Shown here piece by piece: positions 21,319 to 31,815 of a stretch of DNA of 42,837 bases; position 1 is the first letter of the stretch, and each line of letters opens with the position of its first letter. Location: contig JAAMPI010000337.1 in the NCBI GenBank assembly GCA_013054445.1, positions 1-42,837 of the forward strand. The letters run 5' to 3'. The notes under the pieces were generated by a model that was not told where the DNA came from, made no database searches, and saw only the letters and a list, made by a program, of their open reading frames with translations. Origin of the DNA: Cudoniella acicularis. Lineage: Eukaryota > Ascomycota > Leotiomycetes > Helotiales > Helotiaceae. The position numbers and the translations under genes were made by a program.

Positions 21319-21340
21319 ATTTTTCTCGGCATACAGGGTT
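21319..21340 (-). repeat. Third, partial copy of the inverted repeat
   Basis: ATTTTTCTCGGCATACAGGG shares the ATTTTTCTCGGCA core and a following GGGTT with the right copy 217 bp upstream, in the same orientation. Confidence 0.65.
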
Positions 21341-21451
21341 ATGAAAACAGTCTAAGCGAAGTTAGTAACTGTAGCTTAGATCTCTATAAAAGTGGAGATA
21401 GTTAACGAATCCTAGCATCGGCGCTGATTTGTGCTTACCCTCCTTTAAAAG

Positions 21452-21530
21452 ACTCTACACCTAGTCTCTACACCCTGGCTCTACACCCTGGCTCTACACC
21501 CTGGCTCTGCACCCTAGCTCTATACCCTAT
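21452..21530 (+). repeat. 13-bp minisatellite, array 4
   Basis: About five copies of CACCCTGGCTCTA, the least mutated array of the family, ending in RIP-like variants (CTAGCTCTA). It is in the same orientation as arrays 2, 3 and 5. Confidence 0.9.
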
Positions 21531-22489
21531 ACCATAGAGCTAGGACCTATGACTACAGTGGGAGGCTCAAATGAGATCTACTTTACTAGGCCGTGAATAA
21601 GACAGGGTGTTCATGTTTGATTTATCTCGATATAATTGATAGTCTACTATAGTAGTAGATAAGCCAGCCGAATATAACGTAACACGAACAAGAAAAATAA
21701 TTTATCTACGTAACGTATTCTAACTCTCCGTATCTTTCCTTACTCCTCCCGTCCCTATAACTAGCGCACTCTATTGTTGATTTAGCACCTCTATACAAAT
21801 GCTTATAAATTCTTAAATGCTAAAAGCTCTTGCTTAGAAGCACTAGAATTCGGCTTGGCCTTAGGAGTCAATGTCTAGCAAACAGAGACTGCTAACTAGA
21901 CAGTATAGAGATAGCTATCCTAGACAATTCTGGTTATTGCCAAAGTCGTCGTATAGTAAGGGTCCCTAGATATCTTATCGACTTTCTAGAATAAGAGATC
22001 GGTAGACTTGGCCCGGTGTCTATAGTCGTGCTAGAGTGACAGTAGCAAGGAAAATAGTAGTGTTAATAATATTCTAAAAGTATATTTTATAGTAAGTCGA
22101 TAAGATGTCTGTCTTTTCTGGTTGTGGTTTATAGGTCTAGCTAATTGTTTATTTGTGTTGTTTTTAATAGGAGTTGATTTTAAGATAGTCGTAAGAACAA
22201 CGGCGGATATAATAGGTTTAATACTTGACTATTAAGTCCTGTTTTATAAAAATTTATAATAACTATAGATAATCTTGTCTTAAAATAGAACTCCTATAGC
22301 GGTGTTAGAACGGGCTCCCCTTTCTAGAGCCAGAATTGGTTCTAGATAGGCACTTTTTTTTAGTAACTATATTTTATCTTTCCTCTAAGAGAACTAGCGC
22401 TATTTGAGCGCTACATAGCCTTAATCAACACTATACATATATTATAGTAGGCCTACGAAGCCCCCCTAAAAATTGACTTTCTTTTTCTC

Positions 22490-23191
22490 CTTACTAACTC
22501 TTTACCCGAATTTGATTCCTAGCGCTTTTACTTAGAAGTTATAAATCTCTAGACCTTCTCCTTATTCCCTCGGCTTCTATTTGAGATTCGTTAGGCGATC
22601 TAGTACCTTACGATGACTCCGCGTGTTATGAACATCACACCACTTTTAAACCCGTATAAGCATCCTAGACAGCAAGAGAACCCGTCCTTGTTACGGGTAT
22701 GCCACGAATCACGTACTATAGCCTTAGAGCGATACGAGTTATCAGCCGATATCGACAAAACATATATCAACTTTACTATAGATACTATCTATATAAACTT
22801 CGACATCGACAACTTTACTAGTTCTTCTCTTGCCCCGAGTAAAAATGATACTAGTTTTAAATTGTTTACTATCGACATCGAGTAGATCTAGTTCGTTAGG
22901 CTAAAGCGATTTATAGAAAAACTTAATCGGTGTTAAGGACTTCGAGAACTTACTATTTTAGTTAACTTTAACCAAATAATAAAGAAAGAATACGAAGCGA
23001 AGCTGTCGATAACCCTCGAGAAATACGAAAACATAGAGGATACCCGTCTCTTTGATCTAGCGGGTTATTAGGACGACGATTCGGTTACTTTTATCGAGAT
23101 ACTTAAAGCAATTTCTATTATATAGGTCTAGGGGGCTCGAAAGCACTCTATTAACAAGGATAGATGGCCTGACATTTCAGTGGTCGCTTAA
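22490..23191 (+). pseudogene. RIP-inactivated 2EXR-domain protein
   Basis: One frame of about 230 codons. It contains SLFPRLLFEIR*AI*YLTM..RVMNI, the 2EXR signature (FPRLPxEIRxxIW) with Gln and Trp changed to TAG, then NPSLLRVCHESRTIALERYEL, the second conserved 2EXR block, and an INFDID segment. The frame continues through LTILVNFNQIIKKEYEAKL with only TAG/TAA stops to a final TAA. 2EXR proteins are a large fungal family of unknown biochemical role. An uninterrupted part (22613-22885) starts after the first two stops, so its Met is internal, not the true start. Confidence 0.75.
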
Positions 23192-23371
23192 CCACCCGAT
23201 ATGAATTCTACGGATTTGCTTAGGTCTAGCTTGGCTCGAGGTATATATGGCTAACGCAGTTTACTTGACTCCTTAAACAAAGTATATAAAACCAAAAGCC
23301 ATATTCTCTTTTCGGCTGCCTAGTATAAACAAAATTTATATTATATACTTTCTACGCTGTTGTCTGTAGGG

Positions 23372-23442
23372 CCCTATACCCTGCTTCTATACCCTGTTTC
23401 TATACCCTGTTTCTATACCCTGTTTCTATACCCTGTTTCTAT
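23372..23442 (+). repeat. 13-bp minisatellite, array 5
   Basis: Five regular copies of CTATACCCTGTTT (first copy CTGCTTC), the C-to-T changed form of the CACCCTGGCTCTA unit. It is located between the 2EXR and HMG-CoA reductase relics. Confidence 0.9.
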
Positions 23443-23565
23443 ATATACTAGAACTAAGACGTTGATCCCTAAGATCTATATATAATATATATTTTAGGCT
23501 TATAAATGACTTAGGAAGAATTATTAAGAAGGATAGGTCAAGAACTTAGCGACTTTCAATTCTTA

Positions 23566-26190
23566 TNACGCTATTNAATCTATAAGGCCATAGAATNATA
23601 GATCTAGTGTCACTCCTAAATTCTTTATCAGGTNACCTATTAAGAATTTGCCGTCTCTCTNCCTCTNTTAGGGTCCTCCTACCTCTATATTTNATNATAC
23701 NAGTAGTATATATGATAGATCGAANNNAAAACCTAGAAAAAGTGGTAGAGGCGTTNCCCTCNTACCGTAANAAGGACATAAAAGACATTAAGGTCGAAAA
23801 CTGTGTTGGCTTTATACGAGTCCCCCTTAGTCTAGCTAGCCCGCTGACTATCNACGNGAAGTCTAAAAGAANAGTNTACGGTCCCCTGGCGACAGTAGAG
23901 CNAACACTTGTTATAAGCTGTTCTCGAGGATATAAAGCATTCTAAGCTATAGNTAGTATNAAAGTTAAAGCCTTAAGTAAAGGCTTATNACGGGCTCCTG
24001 TCTTTACCTTCCGNACGGTCGACGATNCTCTCCGGTTCTATCACCACGTACTAACACTCTAGTCTTCGTTTAATACTAGCGTTGAAAAGACNAGTCGATA
24101 TNCTCGACTTGTCGAGGTCGCTNTATATNTTATTAGTAGGACNGTTTACGTNAAGTTTCGCTATACTTATAGCGCTATAGCTAGGCAGAACATAGTGACN
24201 ATCGCCACGCATCGTGCTTGTCAGGACTTCCTTNCTTCTACTACTAGTAAGGACTTAGGAATTACCGACTTTTAGATCGAGGGNCAATTTTCATCCGANA
24301 AGAAATTGTCTTAGGGAAATGTTAAAGACCCGCGCGGTGTCGAAGTCATAGCCTAGGGTAGTCTCTCTGATTCTGTCTGCTAGGCAATTCTCGGATACGA
24401 TATAACNAGATTNCGTTCCGTCATTTCNAAATTTNAAGACGGTAGTACTCGGAATAGTCAGATANGACAGANCATTAATACTACNAANNTCATGTCTNCT
24501 ATGTTTATCTCCTNCGGTCAAGATATAGCTAGTATAGTTGAGTCGGGCTAGGTTTACTTGACGGCTGACTTAGATAAAGAGACTAAGGTGCTCACTCTAA
24601 GCCTATATATTCTATCCCTNCTAGTTAGGACAGTAGGTNGAGGCATATATTACCNAAGTCAACGAGAGTCTCTAGAGCTTATTAGATACTATAGAGACGG
24701 AAAGAAATAGGCCTTAGCCGAAACGATCGTAGTATTTGCTTTNGCACTAGACGCTAGNACTGTNAGTGCTATTATAAATNANANATTTGTATTAAGCCAC
24801 TAGAACCTAGCGCGAGGTCNNAGACAAAGTAAAATATAATACGACGGAGAAAGGAGNAAGTTGTTATGTTTTTTAATCTAAACTTTTAGTTATAACTTTT
24901 CTTTTATATTAGTAACCTGACTTGCCTNAAAATTTGGCCTGTTAATTTATTNAAGTGTCTAATTAAACATATACTCGATGANTTGAATTNAAAGTGATTA
25001 TGACTGTCTNGCCTTATAANATNAGCTTGACTAGTTTAGGNACTAAAACGGGCTCGTAAGACATATTTAGTTTGCCCTACGTAAGCGTAACTAANAGGAG
25101 CCCGTTCTNGCAGCTTTCGTCACCCGTATNATCTTAGTCTATAGGCTGTTTNGATACGGATATATAAGTCCGCTAGTATTCTTCTATATAAGCCTTAGTT
25201 ATTTTATCTTTACTCTATCTTATCTCGAAATAAAGAGATTTGCCTCCTTCCTTATTACGCTCGCCTTCTCTACTTCTTAANATATATAGCTTTATATCGG
25301 AGNTAGTAGCTAATATATCAAGAGCTATTAATATAATCCCCGCCTCCNTTAATAACAAGTANGAGGATATTACTAACGGGATTATAGTNGNATAGATCNT
25401 AAGCTAAGCGTCTCTTCTATCGCTTGTCCCGNCTTTCCTACTAATTNCGGTTTCCGGGTCGTCGGTACCGNACCTATACTAAGCGGTGGCATAGNCCTTN
25501 ACTNCTACGTTATCTTCTAAGTAAGTCCCCCNAGACCCTTANTACGGCTAGATACTCGTATAACNATTNAGCTCGCNAAGGTAGGCTTTAANAGAACTNC
25601 TTACTACGCTAGGATTTATTTTANGAAATATGACTTAGTATTTNACATTTNAAATTNTTTAAAATTACTTAATCCCTAGGCTTTTAAACTTTAGNCTAAT
25701 NTTTTATTTAGTAAAGTATTCTATAGTTAAATTTAAACATNTAATTAAGCCNCTATTAATCATATTTNAGCGTCTNAGACGTAGAGCGGATCACTATAGC
25801 GGGCTTATATCTCGAACTTAATTTCCTAGAGGNAGTNAACTAATATTCGGACCTATACTTACGTTAACCGTCACCGTAAATAGAACATATAGANATCAGN
25901 AATAAAATCTTAGAAGAGAGNCTACTGACGTAGGCGATNTGAGCTCTAGNAGGATAAAGCGGGTGAGCACTATANATATAGGGGCCAAAACNGGTCACCC
26001 GAAATGTTAAAGGAGAATCCGGCCTTAGATGCTTCCGCGTATAGGGATCCTGTTTAAGCACCTACTTGCTTCNTGACCTTAGGTAATAAATTAGCAAGTC
26101 CGAAAATAGGGAGTACGAGATCGTNATCCTATTTGCTAAGTAGAGATATTAGTATAGGCTANACCGTAATAACTCGGGAGTNAGCTCCGN
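23566..26190. other. N-peppered segment 1
   Basis: Isolated single Ns at irregular spacing, not gap runs. Similar segments lie at about 28403-28510 and 31816-35285. By eye, most isolated Ns stand directly after T or before A, the contexts changed by RIP, so they look like ambiguous base calls among RIP-variant copies. Confidence 0.6.
23607..24839 (+). pseudogene. RIP-inactivated HMG-CoA reductase, catalytic domain
   Basis: One frame of 411 codons. It contains ENCVGFIRVPLSLASPLTI (family ENxIGYxxxPxGxAGP, with the catalytic Glu), then PLATVE.TLVISCSRGYKAF, then RQNIVTIATHRACQDFL, then an S-x-KK segment with the catalytic Lys, GQDIA with the catalytic Asp, RTVG.G (family GTVGGGT) and LSH*NLARG with the C-terminal His. 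About seven TAG/TAA codons replace Trp or Gln. The enzyme makes mevalonate for sterol and isoprenoid synthesis. No N-terminal membrane domain is readable. Ns are scattered through the gene. It could be a second HMGR copy, such as those found in some metabolite clusters, but context for that is only suggestive. Confidence 0.85.
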
Positions 26191-26399
26191 TGTCTACGTC
26201 AAGAATTAGTCATAGCTTTCTCTATAAGTATTCTTATTTCACGTAGCCTATTTTAGTTAATTGATTTAATTGGCCGAAGTCTATCTAGTTTAATTTAGAA
26301 GTCAAGTATGACTTTATACGACGGGGTATAGTAAACGCTCTAATTCACTAGAGCCTTTATTTAACGTCAATCTAGCCCTTAACTTATCTATTAGCGGCA

Positions 26400-26827
26400 T
26401 AACCCTATTTACTATACGAATATACTTATATATGTCGCTTCTGAAACAATCTACTACTATTACGCTCTTTTATAAATCCTAATAGAGTATCTGATTAGCG
26501 ATCGTAAGCTCTTTTAGTTCTTATTCGAACTGTTATCGAATTTCGGATTCTACTACGGCCTGATCCCTCTATTGATTTAGCTCTCGTTTAAGCGTTATAT
26601 TTTCTCTATATAATTCATCTATCCTCGCACTAAAGCTCACTTATATAGGCTAAATAAGTTGTTAGCTGATTCAGAAACTTAAGCTGTTTATATACCTCTA
26701 CTAATACGAGAAACTCCTAGACATTGCCGATTAAGCCCGTCCCGGTTGCTATACTTGCGGGTATAGCCTTAAACGCAATACTAATTCCTTTATATAGTTC
26801 CTTATATACCCCGATCGAATAGTCGCT
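26400..26827 (-). pseudogene. Decayed coiled-coil protein fragment
   Basis: On the minus strand two adjacent frames read as protein. The first is IGVYKELYKGISIAFKAIPA and onward, about 60 residues with one TAG; after a frameshift comes ARIDELYRENITLKRELNQ, a strong coiled coil continuing through ELKELTIANQILY, with TAG/TAA at presumed Gln positions. No family recognised. Possible further coding sequence above 26830 could not be followed. Confidence 0.4.
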
Positions 26828-27305
26828 TATGTTTTTAGAGAAGAGATGCCTTTTCTCTAGTAAGACTTTCTACGTATAAGGATCATTAGTTCTAGTTATA
26901 AGACGAACTTGTAATAGTTTAATTAATATTCCTATTCTATCCTCTAGAGTTTTATTAGTAAGAACTTAAAGAGATATATAAAGAGAGACTTACGAATATG
27001 CTTTAATAATTCTTCTCGGCACTTACTTCTCTACTTGCCGCGTTTAAGGTTACTTGATCTAATTAGGGCTATTTAATATAAAGTATAAAGAATCGAAAGC
27101 TAGAAGGTGTTATAATAGTTTTAGAGATAGGTACTAATATACTACTTAGCTTGCTTAAGAAGGCGTAATATAATGTAGAGCCGTTTTTAGACCCTTAAAC
27201 TAGAATATCTATTTTTAGAAGGTCCCTTTCTAGCTCTATTACTTTTCGATAATAGCTATTGTTTTCCCGATAAATGATTGCTTTAGACGTAGGAACCGGG
27301 CAGAT

Positions 27306-28265
27306 ATGGCCTCCGAACTAAATTTATACTCGCGGAGAGAGACTATAGATCAGCCGATGGCTTATAGACCTAGGCAGACTAGAAGCCAAAGTGGCCACTA
27401 TCTACTCCTACGATAGAATGACCTGCCTAGCTGGCAACAAGATAACGAATTTATCCTTACTAGATATCGGCCTATATCTAGATCCTTTTAGAAGTCCCTA
27501 AGCAGCTTATAACACGTCTATAATAAGATTATAAACATCTACTCCTACCTCCTCGGCGCGATCCTTTTTATAATACTTCTAATATACGTATACGTAAGAG
27601 CACGTAGTCATCACGCCGCTATCTAAATTGGTAATATAATTGGCTTTATAATATTCTTTTTCGGGGTAATCCTATGCTTTTCCCTCTCTACGTCTTTCTA
27701 TATTATGTCGAATTATAGCGAAAAGGTGGCGGCGTACTAGAATCAATTCGACTATCTAGGAATCGTTATTCTTATATAGGGATCGACAGTCCCTTTAGTT
27801 TACTACGGATTCTATTACGATCTATATCTGTAGAACCTATACTAGGCTGTGGTCTCTGTCTTAGCTATGGTTTGTACTATAGCAACTTTAAGCCTAAAGT
27901 TTCGACATCTAACCCTCAGGCCATATCGAACTGCGATATACGCTTCCCTTAGCCTTTCCGCTATAGTCTTTATAATATATAGACTTATTATTTATAGCTA
28001 GGAGATCTAGAACTAGAGGATAAGCCTAACATATATGCTAACTACGGCAATACTTAATATCCTAGTAGCTATAGTTTATATAGTAAGGATTCCGGAAAGA
28101 TAGTACTAATTGCGATACGACATTTACGGATATAGCCACCAGATATTCTATTTTATAGTTGTCTTTACTGGTTTGATATACATGTTTGGGTTGTTAAGCG
28201 CTTTTGGCTTTATCCACTCGCAGGCTTATCTATACTCGAAGACCGACGTGTATAGTTATAATTAA
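27306..28265 (+). pseudogene. RIP-inactivated ADIPOR/PAQR (hemolysin III-like) membrane receptor
   Basis: ATG to stop, 320 codons, in one frame. Motifs in order: NDLPSWQQDNEFIL, then RYRPIS, then HVYNKIINIYSYLLGAI (family HNESVNIYSHLLGA, one zinc-region His now Tyr), then FDYLGIVILI*GS and SHQIFYFIVVFTGLIYMFG (family HQIFHF). Seven hydrophobic segments are visible. There are 13 internal stops, nine TAG and four TAA with no TGA, at family Trp and Gln positions. Fungal members (Izh-type) are membrane proteins linked to zinc and sterol/lipid homeostasis. A clean example of RIP without indels. Confidence 0.9.
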
Positions 28266-29820
28266 CATAGCTTTCACACTTTCTATCTCTCTAGTATCTA
28301 TTATATAAAGGGTTTAAAAATCAAGCTTTCGTAATCTTCTAAAGATCTACGGTACGACGTCAGCAGTCCAAATTTGGCTCTATCTATACTGCGGGGACCA
28401 ATTATAGCTCNTNCCTAAATCCTATTTTNGGNATAGNCTAAATTAGCGTTGACCCNTATCTTATAAATNACCTAATTTCTAGACTTNTAGGCTAGTTTTN
28501 AAAAGTAGNATANATTCTATAACCGAGATTCCCTTTTTTATATCGAGCTATATCAGACCTCTTAATAGGTATTTTGATTATAGCCCCTCTGATATATACT
28601 ATTGATTCTATTATTTCTTATATTTTTAAGTTTTCCCCCTTAGTATTCTCCGAAACTCTACGCCGAATTATATTGCCTAAACCCGTGATTCTATTTATTA
28701 TTAGATTAGTCTAGACACTCATTCTTATATTGTCTGATAATATAGGGTTGAGTTGGGTTTAGTAAGAATTTATATTTATTAAGGCATTAAAACTTTTATT
28801 AACGAGACCTAGTTTCCGTCGAGTTTATACCGCAAGCTTAAACTAGGTTAAAAGAGTGAGGTCATTATATTAATAATAGATCAAAGGTTTATAAATTTTA
28901 GGAGAAGCCAAGGACGTAATATACTTAGTAGTAGGCAGTTTATAGGAAAGAGCTATACAGACAATCAAACAGCGCTAGTTCTCTCATAGCTGGGAACGGC
29001 TATACTTGATTCTTAGAGGAGGCTAAATAGTATAAAGTGGTACTTTAAATGCTTGAGATCATCACTTATGCCGTTTCCAGTCAATAAAACTATATTAGGT
29101 TATATCATATAGGGAGCCACTATATAATGGCCTGGTCTGCCTCTTCTTTTGATCCTAAAAACTCTCCTTATAATCCTACTTGTTATCTTAGCGCTTATGA
29201 CGCTATAAGATCATAGCTACTACAGGTAGAACAATAATCACAACTAATAAAATGACAATAGCGACAATTAACCACATCCGACTTTTTATAACCTCCTAGC
29301 ACATCCGTTTGCGTACTCTATTGGCCCTACGGCGAAAGCCCTAGGAAGATATAGTAAGATCATCGGTCTTGTCTTATAATAAATCTAAACGTTCTCCCCG
29401 TTATAATACTTTGTCGATATTTTCTCGTATAACACGAACAGTATCGTCGACTTGCGCTTATAGAGCACTCGCCATTTTGTCGTAGGTCGATAGATAAATC
29501 AGAAGACTTGTTAACCAGAAAATACGTTAAAGTGGCTTACCTTTAGTAAAATATAACCTTTTAGCATCGATTCTAGAAGTAAGGGTGCTGGTAGGAGAAA
29601 GGGGCTCCTTAGGTGCCAGAATAGGCCCCAGGTACTAAATCTACTATTTTTAGTTCTACGCGGAAGCAAATCCTGGTATCGGACGGAGCCATTTAAAGAT
29701 ACTCTACCTTAAATCGTATTTATTTCCGAGTATACGCACTCGCTATACTAAGTTCGAGCATACTCAAATTTCAAATCAACTTCAAATTGTCGTCTCACTA
29801 TAGTATAGAGTAGAAGCTGG

Positions 29821-30645
29821 CTAAAAATAGGGGCTCTGGTGGCCTTCTCCTCTACTAGTCTCTATTATGCGGTGTTGACAATCAATTTACTCACTCAGGA
29901 CAAGACTACGAAAGCAGGTATTATAACTTTGACCGTAAGGATTTTAACCCCTTCCCCCGTTACTTAACTAATACGTCCTTAATCGCAGTTTAACTTTACC
30001 GATATCCACCTGCCGAGCCCCTTAATCAAGCCGCGCGCTATTCCAGGAAGCGATCTTATCTAACCGCTCTAGAGTGATGCGGCAAGCGTGCTTACGGCAG
30101 CCACTACCGCTGCCGGTAGCAAGATTTAGAGTACTATAGGCGCTATTAAGACAGCGGTTAAAGCGAAGATTCTAAGAAATTGCTCGCTTGGTACCAGGCA
30201 ATTCTACGTTAGGTTTAGCGATCATACGAACTATACCGACTTGTCATCAGATATTTCTAATATAATACCAGAAGCTGTTATAGCCTAGTATCTTTAGCCT
30301 CTAGAAGGGATTATAGCAAAAGTCGCACCGACAATTATTCAAGGCTCCTTTGTTTTCGGTCTGGGATTCTTAGCTATTATGACCATTATGTTTGTTATTA
30401 TATTATTTAACTTTCTTTCTATTATAAGTTTCTTTCTTCGGTTAAGAGTTTGTTTACTAGTAGTATTATGTTTTGTTTCTTTTATTATACCCCCTGCTAT
30501 TCTATACCCAGTACAATCGGAGATATAGAGTTTAGGATCGCTTATAGGGATAAAGAAAGGAGATATGGCTAGTAAGTGCTTAGGTCCTCTTGTTTGTGCT
30601 AGATTTATAATAGTGTTGACAATCTTTATGTCATTCTTTATATAA
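29821..30645 (+). pseudogene. Decayed multi-pass membrane protein, fungal family unnamed
   Basis: One frame of 275 codons with about seven TAG/TAA stops. It starts near a hydrophobic segment (GALVAFSSTSLYYAVLTINLL). A soluble part follows with CSLGTRQFYVRF and SNIIPEAV, then PLEGIIAKVAP. After that come three hydrophobic segments (around FGLGFLAIMTIMFVIILF, LLVVLCFVSFIIPPAIL and a last one before the stop). The arrangement of N-terminal helix, extracellular loop and three helices resembles fungal SUR7-like/uncharacterised membrane proteins, but I cannot assign the family firmly. RIP is lighter here. The true start is not visible. Confidence 0.5.
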
Positions 30646-31815
30646 AGGGGGCTTAGAGCAAGTAGTGTGGCAGGGTGATCTGGTTGCTGGTGCTAGTTGC
30701 TGGTTTTGGTAGTGTTGTTCTTCCGGATCGGGTCTAGTGCTACACGTGACCTGGTCTTAGATATATTAGGAGATCTGGCATTTTATATTCTTAGTTCTTT
30801 AGGCAGCTTTCTACGTGGTTCGTAGACACTAGAATTGACTCTAAGAGGTTTCCCCCTCTATAGTAGTTAGTGTTGCCTTTCGGGTTCTGTTATTCCGTTA
30901 CTACCTTATAGATTAAGGCTAAAAAATATGGTTTTCTACACTCGCCCTTTACGACATACAACAAAATCCTTTTTCTAGGTTTACACGTGACATTTTTCTC
31001 TCTTTAATTCCGGTTCTTCTTTTCGTGGCTTTAATGTGGTGAGATTGATTCGTTCGCTTAAATAGAGCTTCTGTCCACAGATTCGTCCAGTGAGAGCTTT
31101 AGATGGCGGCTAGCGAGGGAGATTACATAGTGTATAGCACTTTCTCTGTTAAAGGCCAAAATAATTAGGTTTCCCAGAAAGTATCTACGGAACTGTATAC
31201 GGCTACGGTCATAAGCATACTCCTTTTTTGGATTGCGTAGTGGCTCTTTTAGGGTAGGTTTATTGGTCTTAGTTCGGCAGAGTACGTATTCATACACATA
31301 CTTAGTCTATATTAGCTAACTTAGGTTCTGTCCCCCTAAGCTTAGGGTTCTCACGGCTGTCTGGATTGCTTTCTCATTAGCAGGCGCTACTATTAGAGCT
31401 ACTTGATAAAAGTATATAACTTGTAAGGATTAATTGTCAAATCGAGAATATAATAAGCTAGACAGTATACCGCTAAATATAATACGATGATTCCCTTATT
31501 AAGTTCACCTTAAAGTCTATAATTCGTTTACTACTTATAGTAGCTTCTTTTTCCTAAGAATTCTCGCTTTTAGAACGACCTTTCCACTTAATAAGGTATT
31601 TAACCTTCCCTTTACTTACTCGCTTCTTAAGTAATCGCACGCCCGAATAGTTCCCTTAATAGGTCTTCTTAAAATGTTAGACGAGCTTCTAGCCTATGTC
31701 CTTTAGTTTCTACTATATATTGTCCTCGTGCGGAAAGCCCTTCTAGTTTATAAAGTACTACGTCGTTTTGCCTCGTTTCTACTTGGTAAGCAGCGCTTTA
31801 GCCTCCTATATTCCC

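Noticed and set aside
21452..21530. CCCTGGCTC repeats considered as telomere-like sequence
   Set aside because: Fungal telomeres are TTAGGG/CCCTAA; this 13-bp unit is different and the arrays are internal and short.
25100..25350. Possible LTR
   Set aside because: A TATA-like and polyA-like layout was noticed, but no second copy, primer-binding site or adjacent gag/pol could be recognised.
28535..29195. Long plus-strand frame with several stops
   Set aside because: The second half reads as a plausible decayed protein, but the first half has TGA stops and no recognisable motif; not enough to call a gene.
31058..31297. 79-codon minus-strand ORF between the membrane-protein relic and the DUF3435 relic
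   Set aside because: No recognisable domain, AT-rich mutated context; could be chance.
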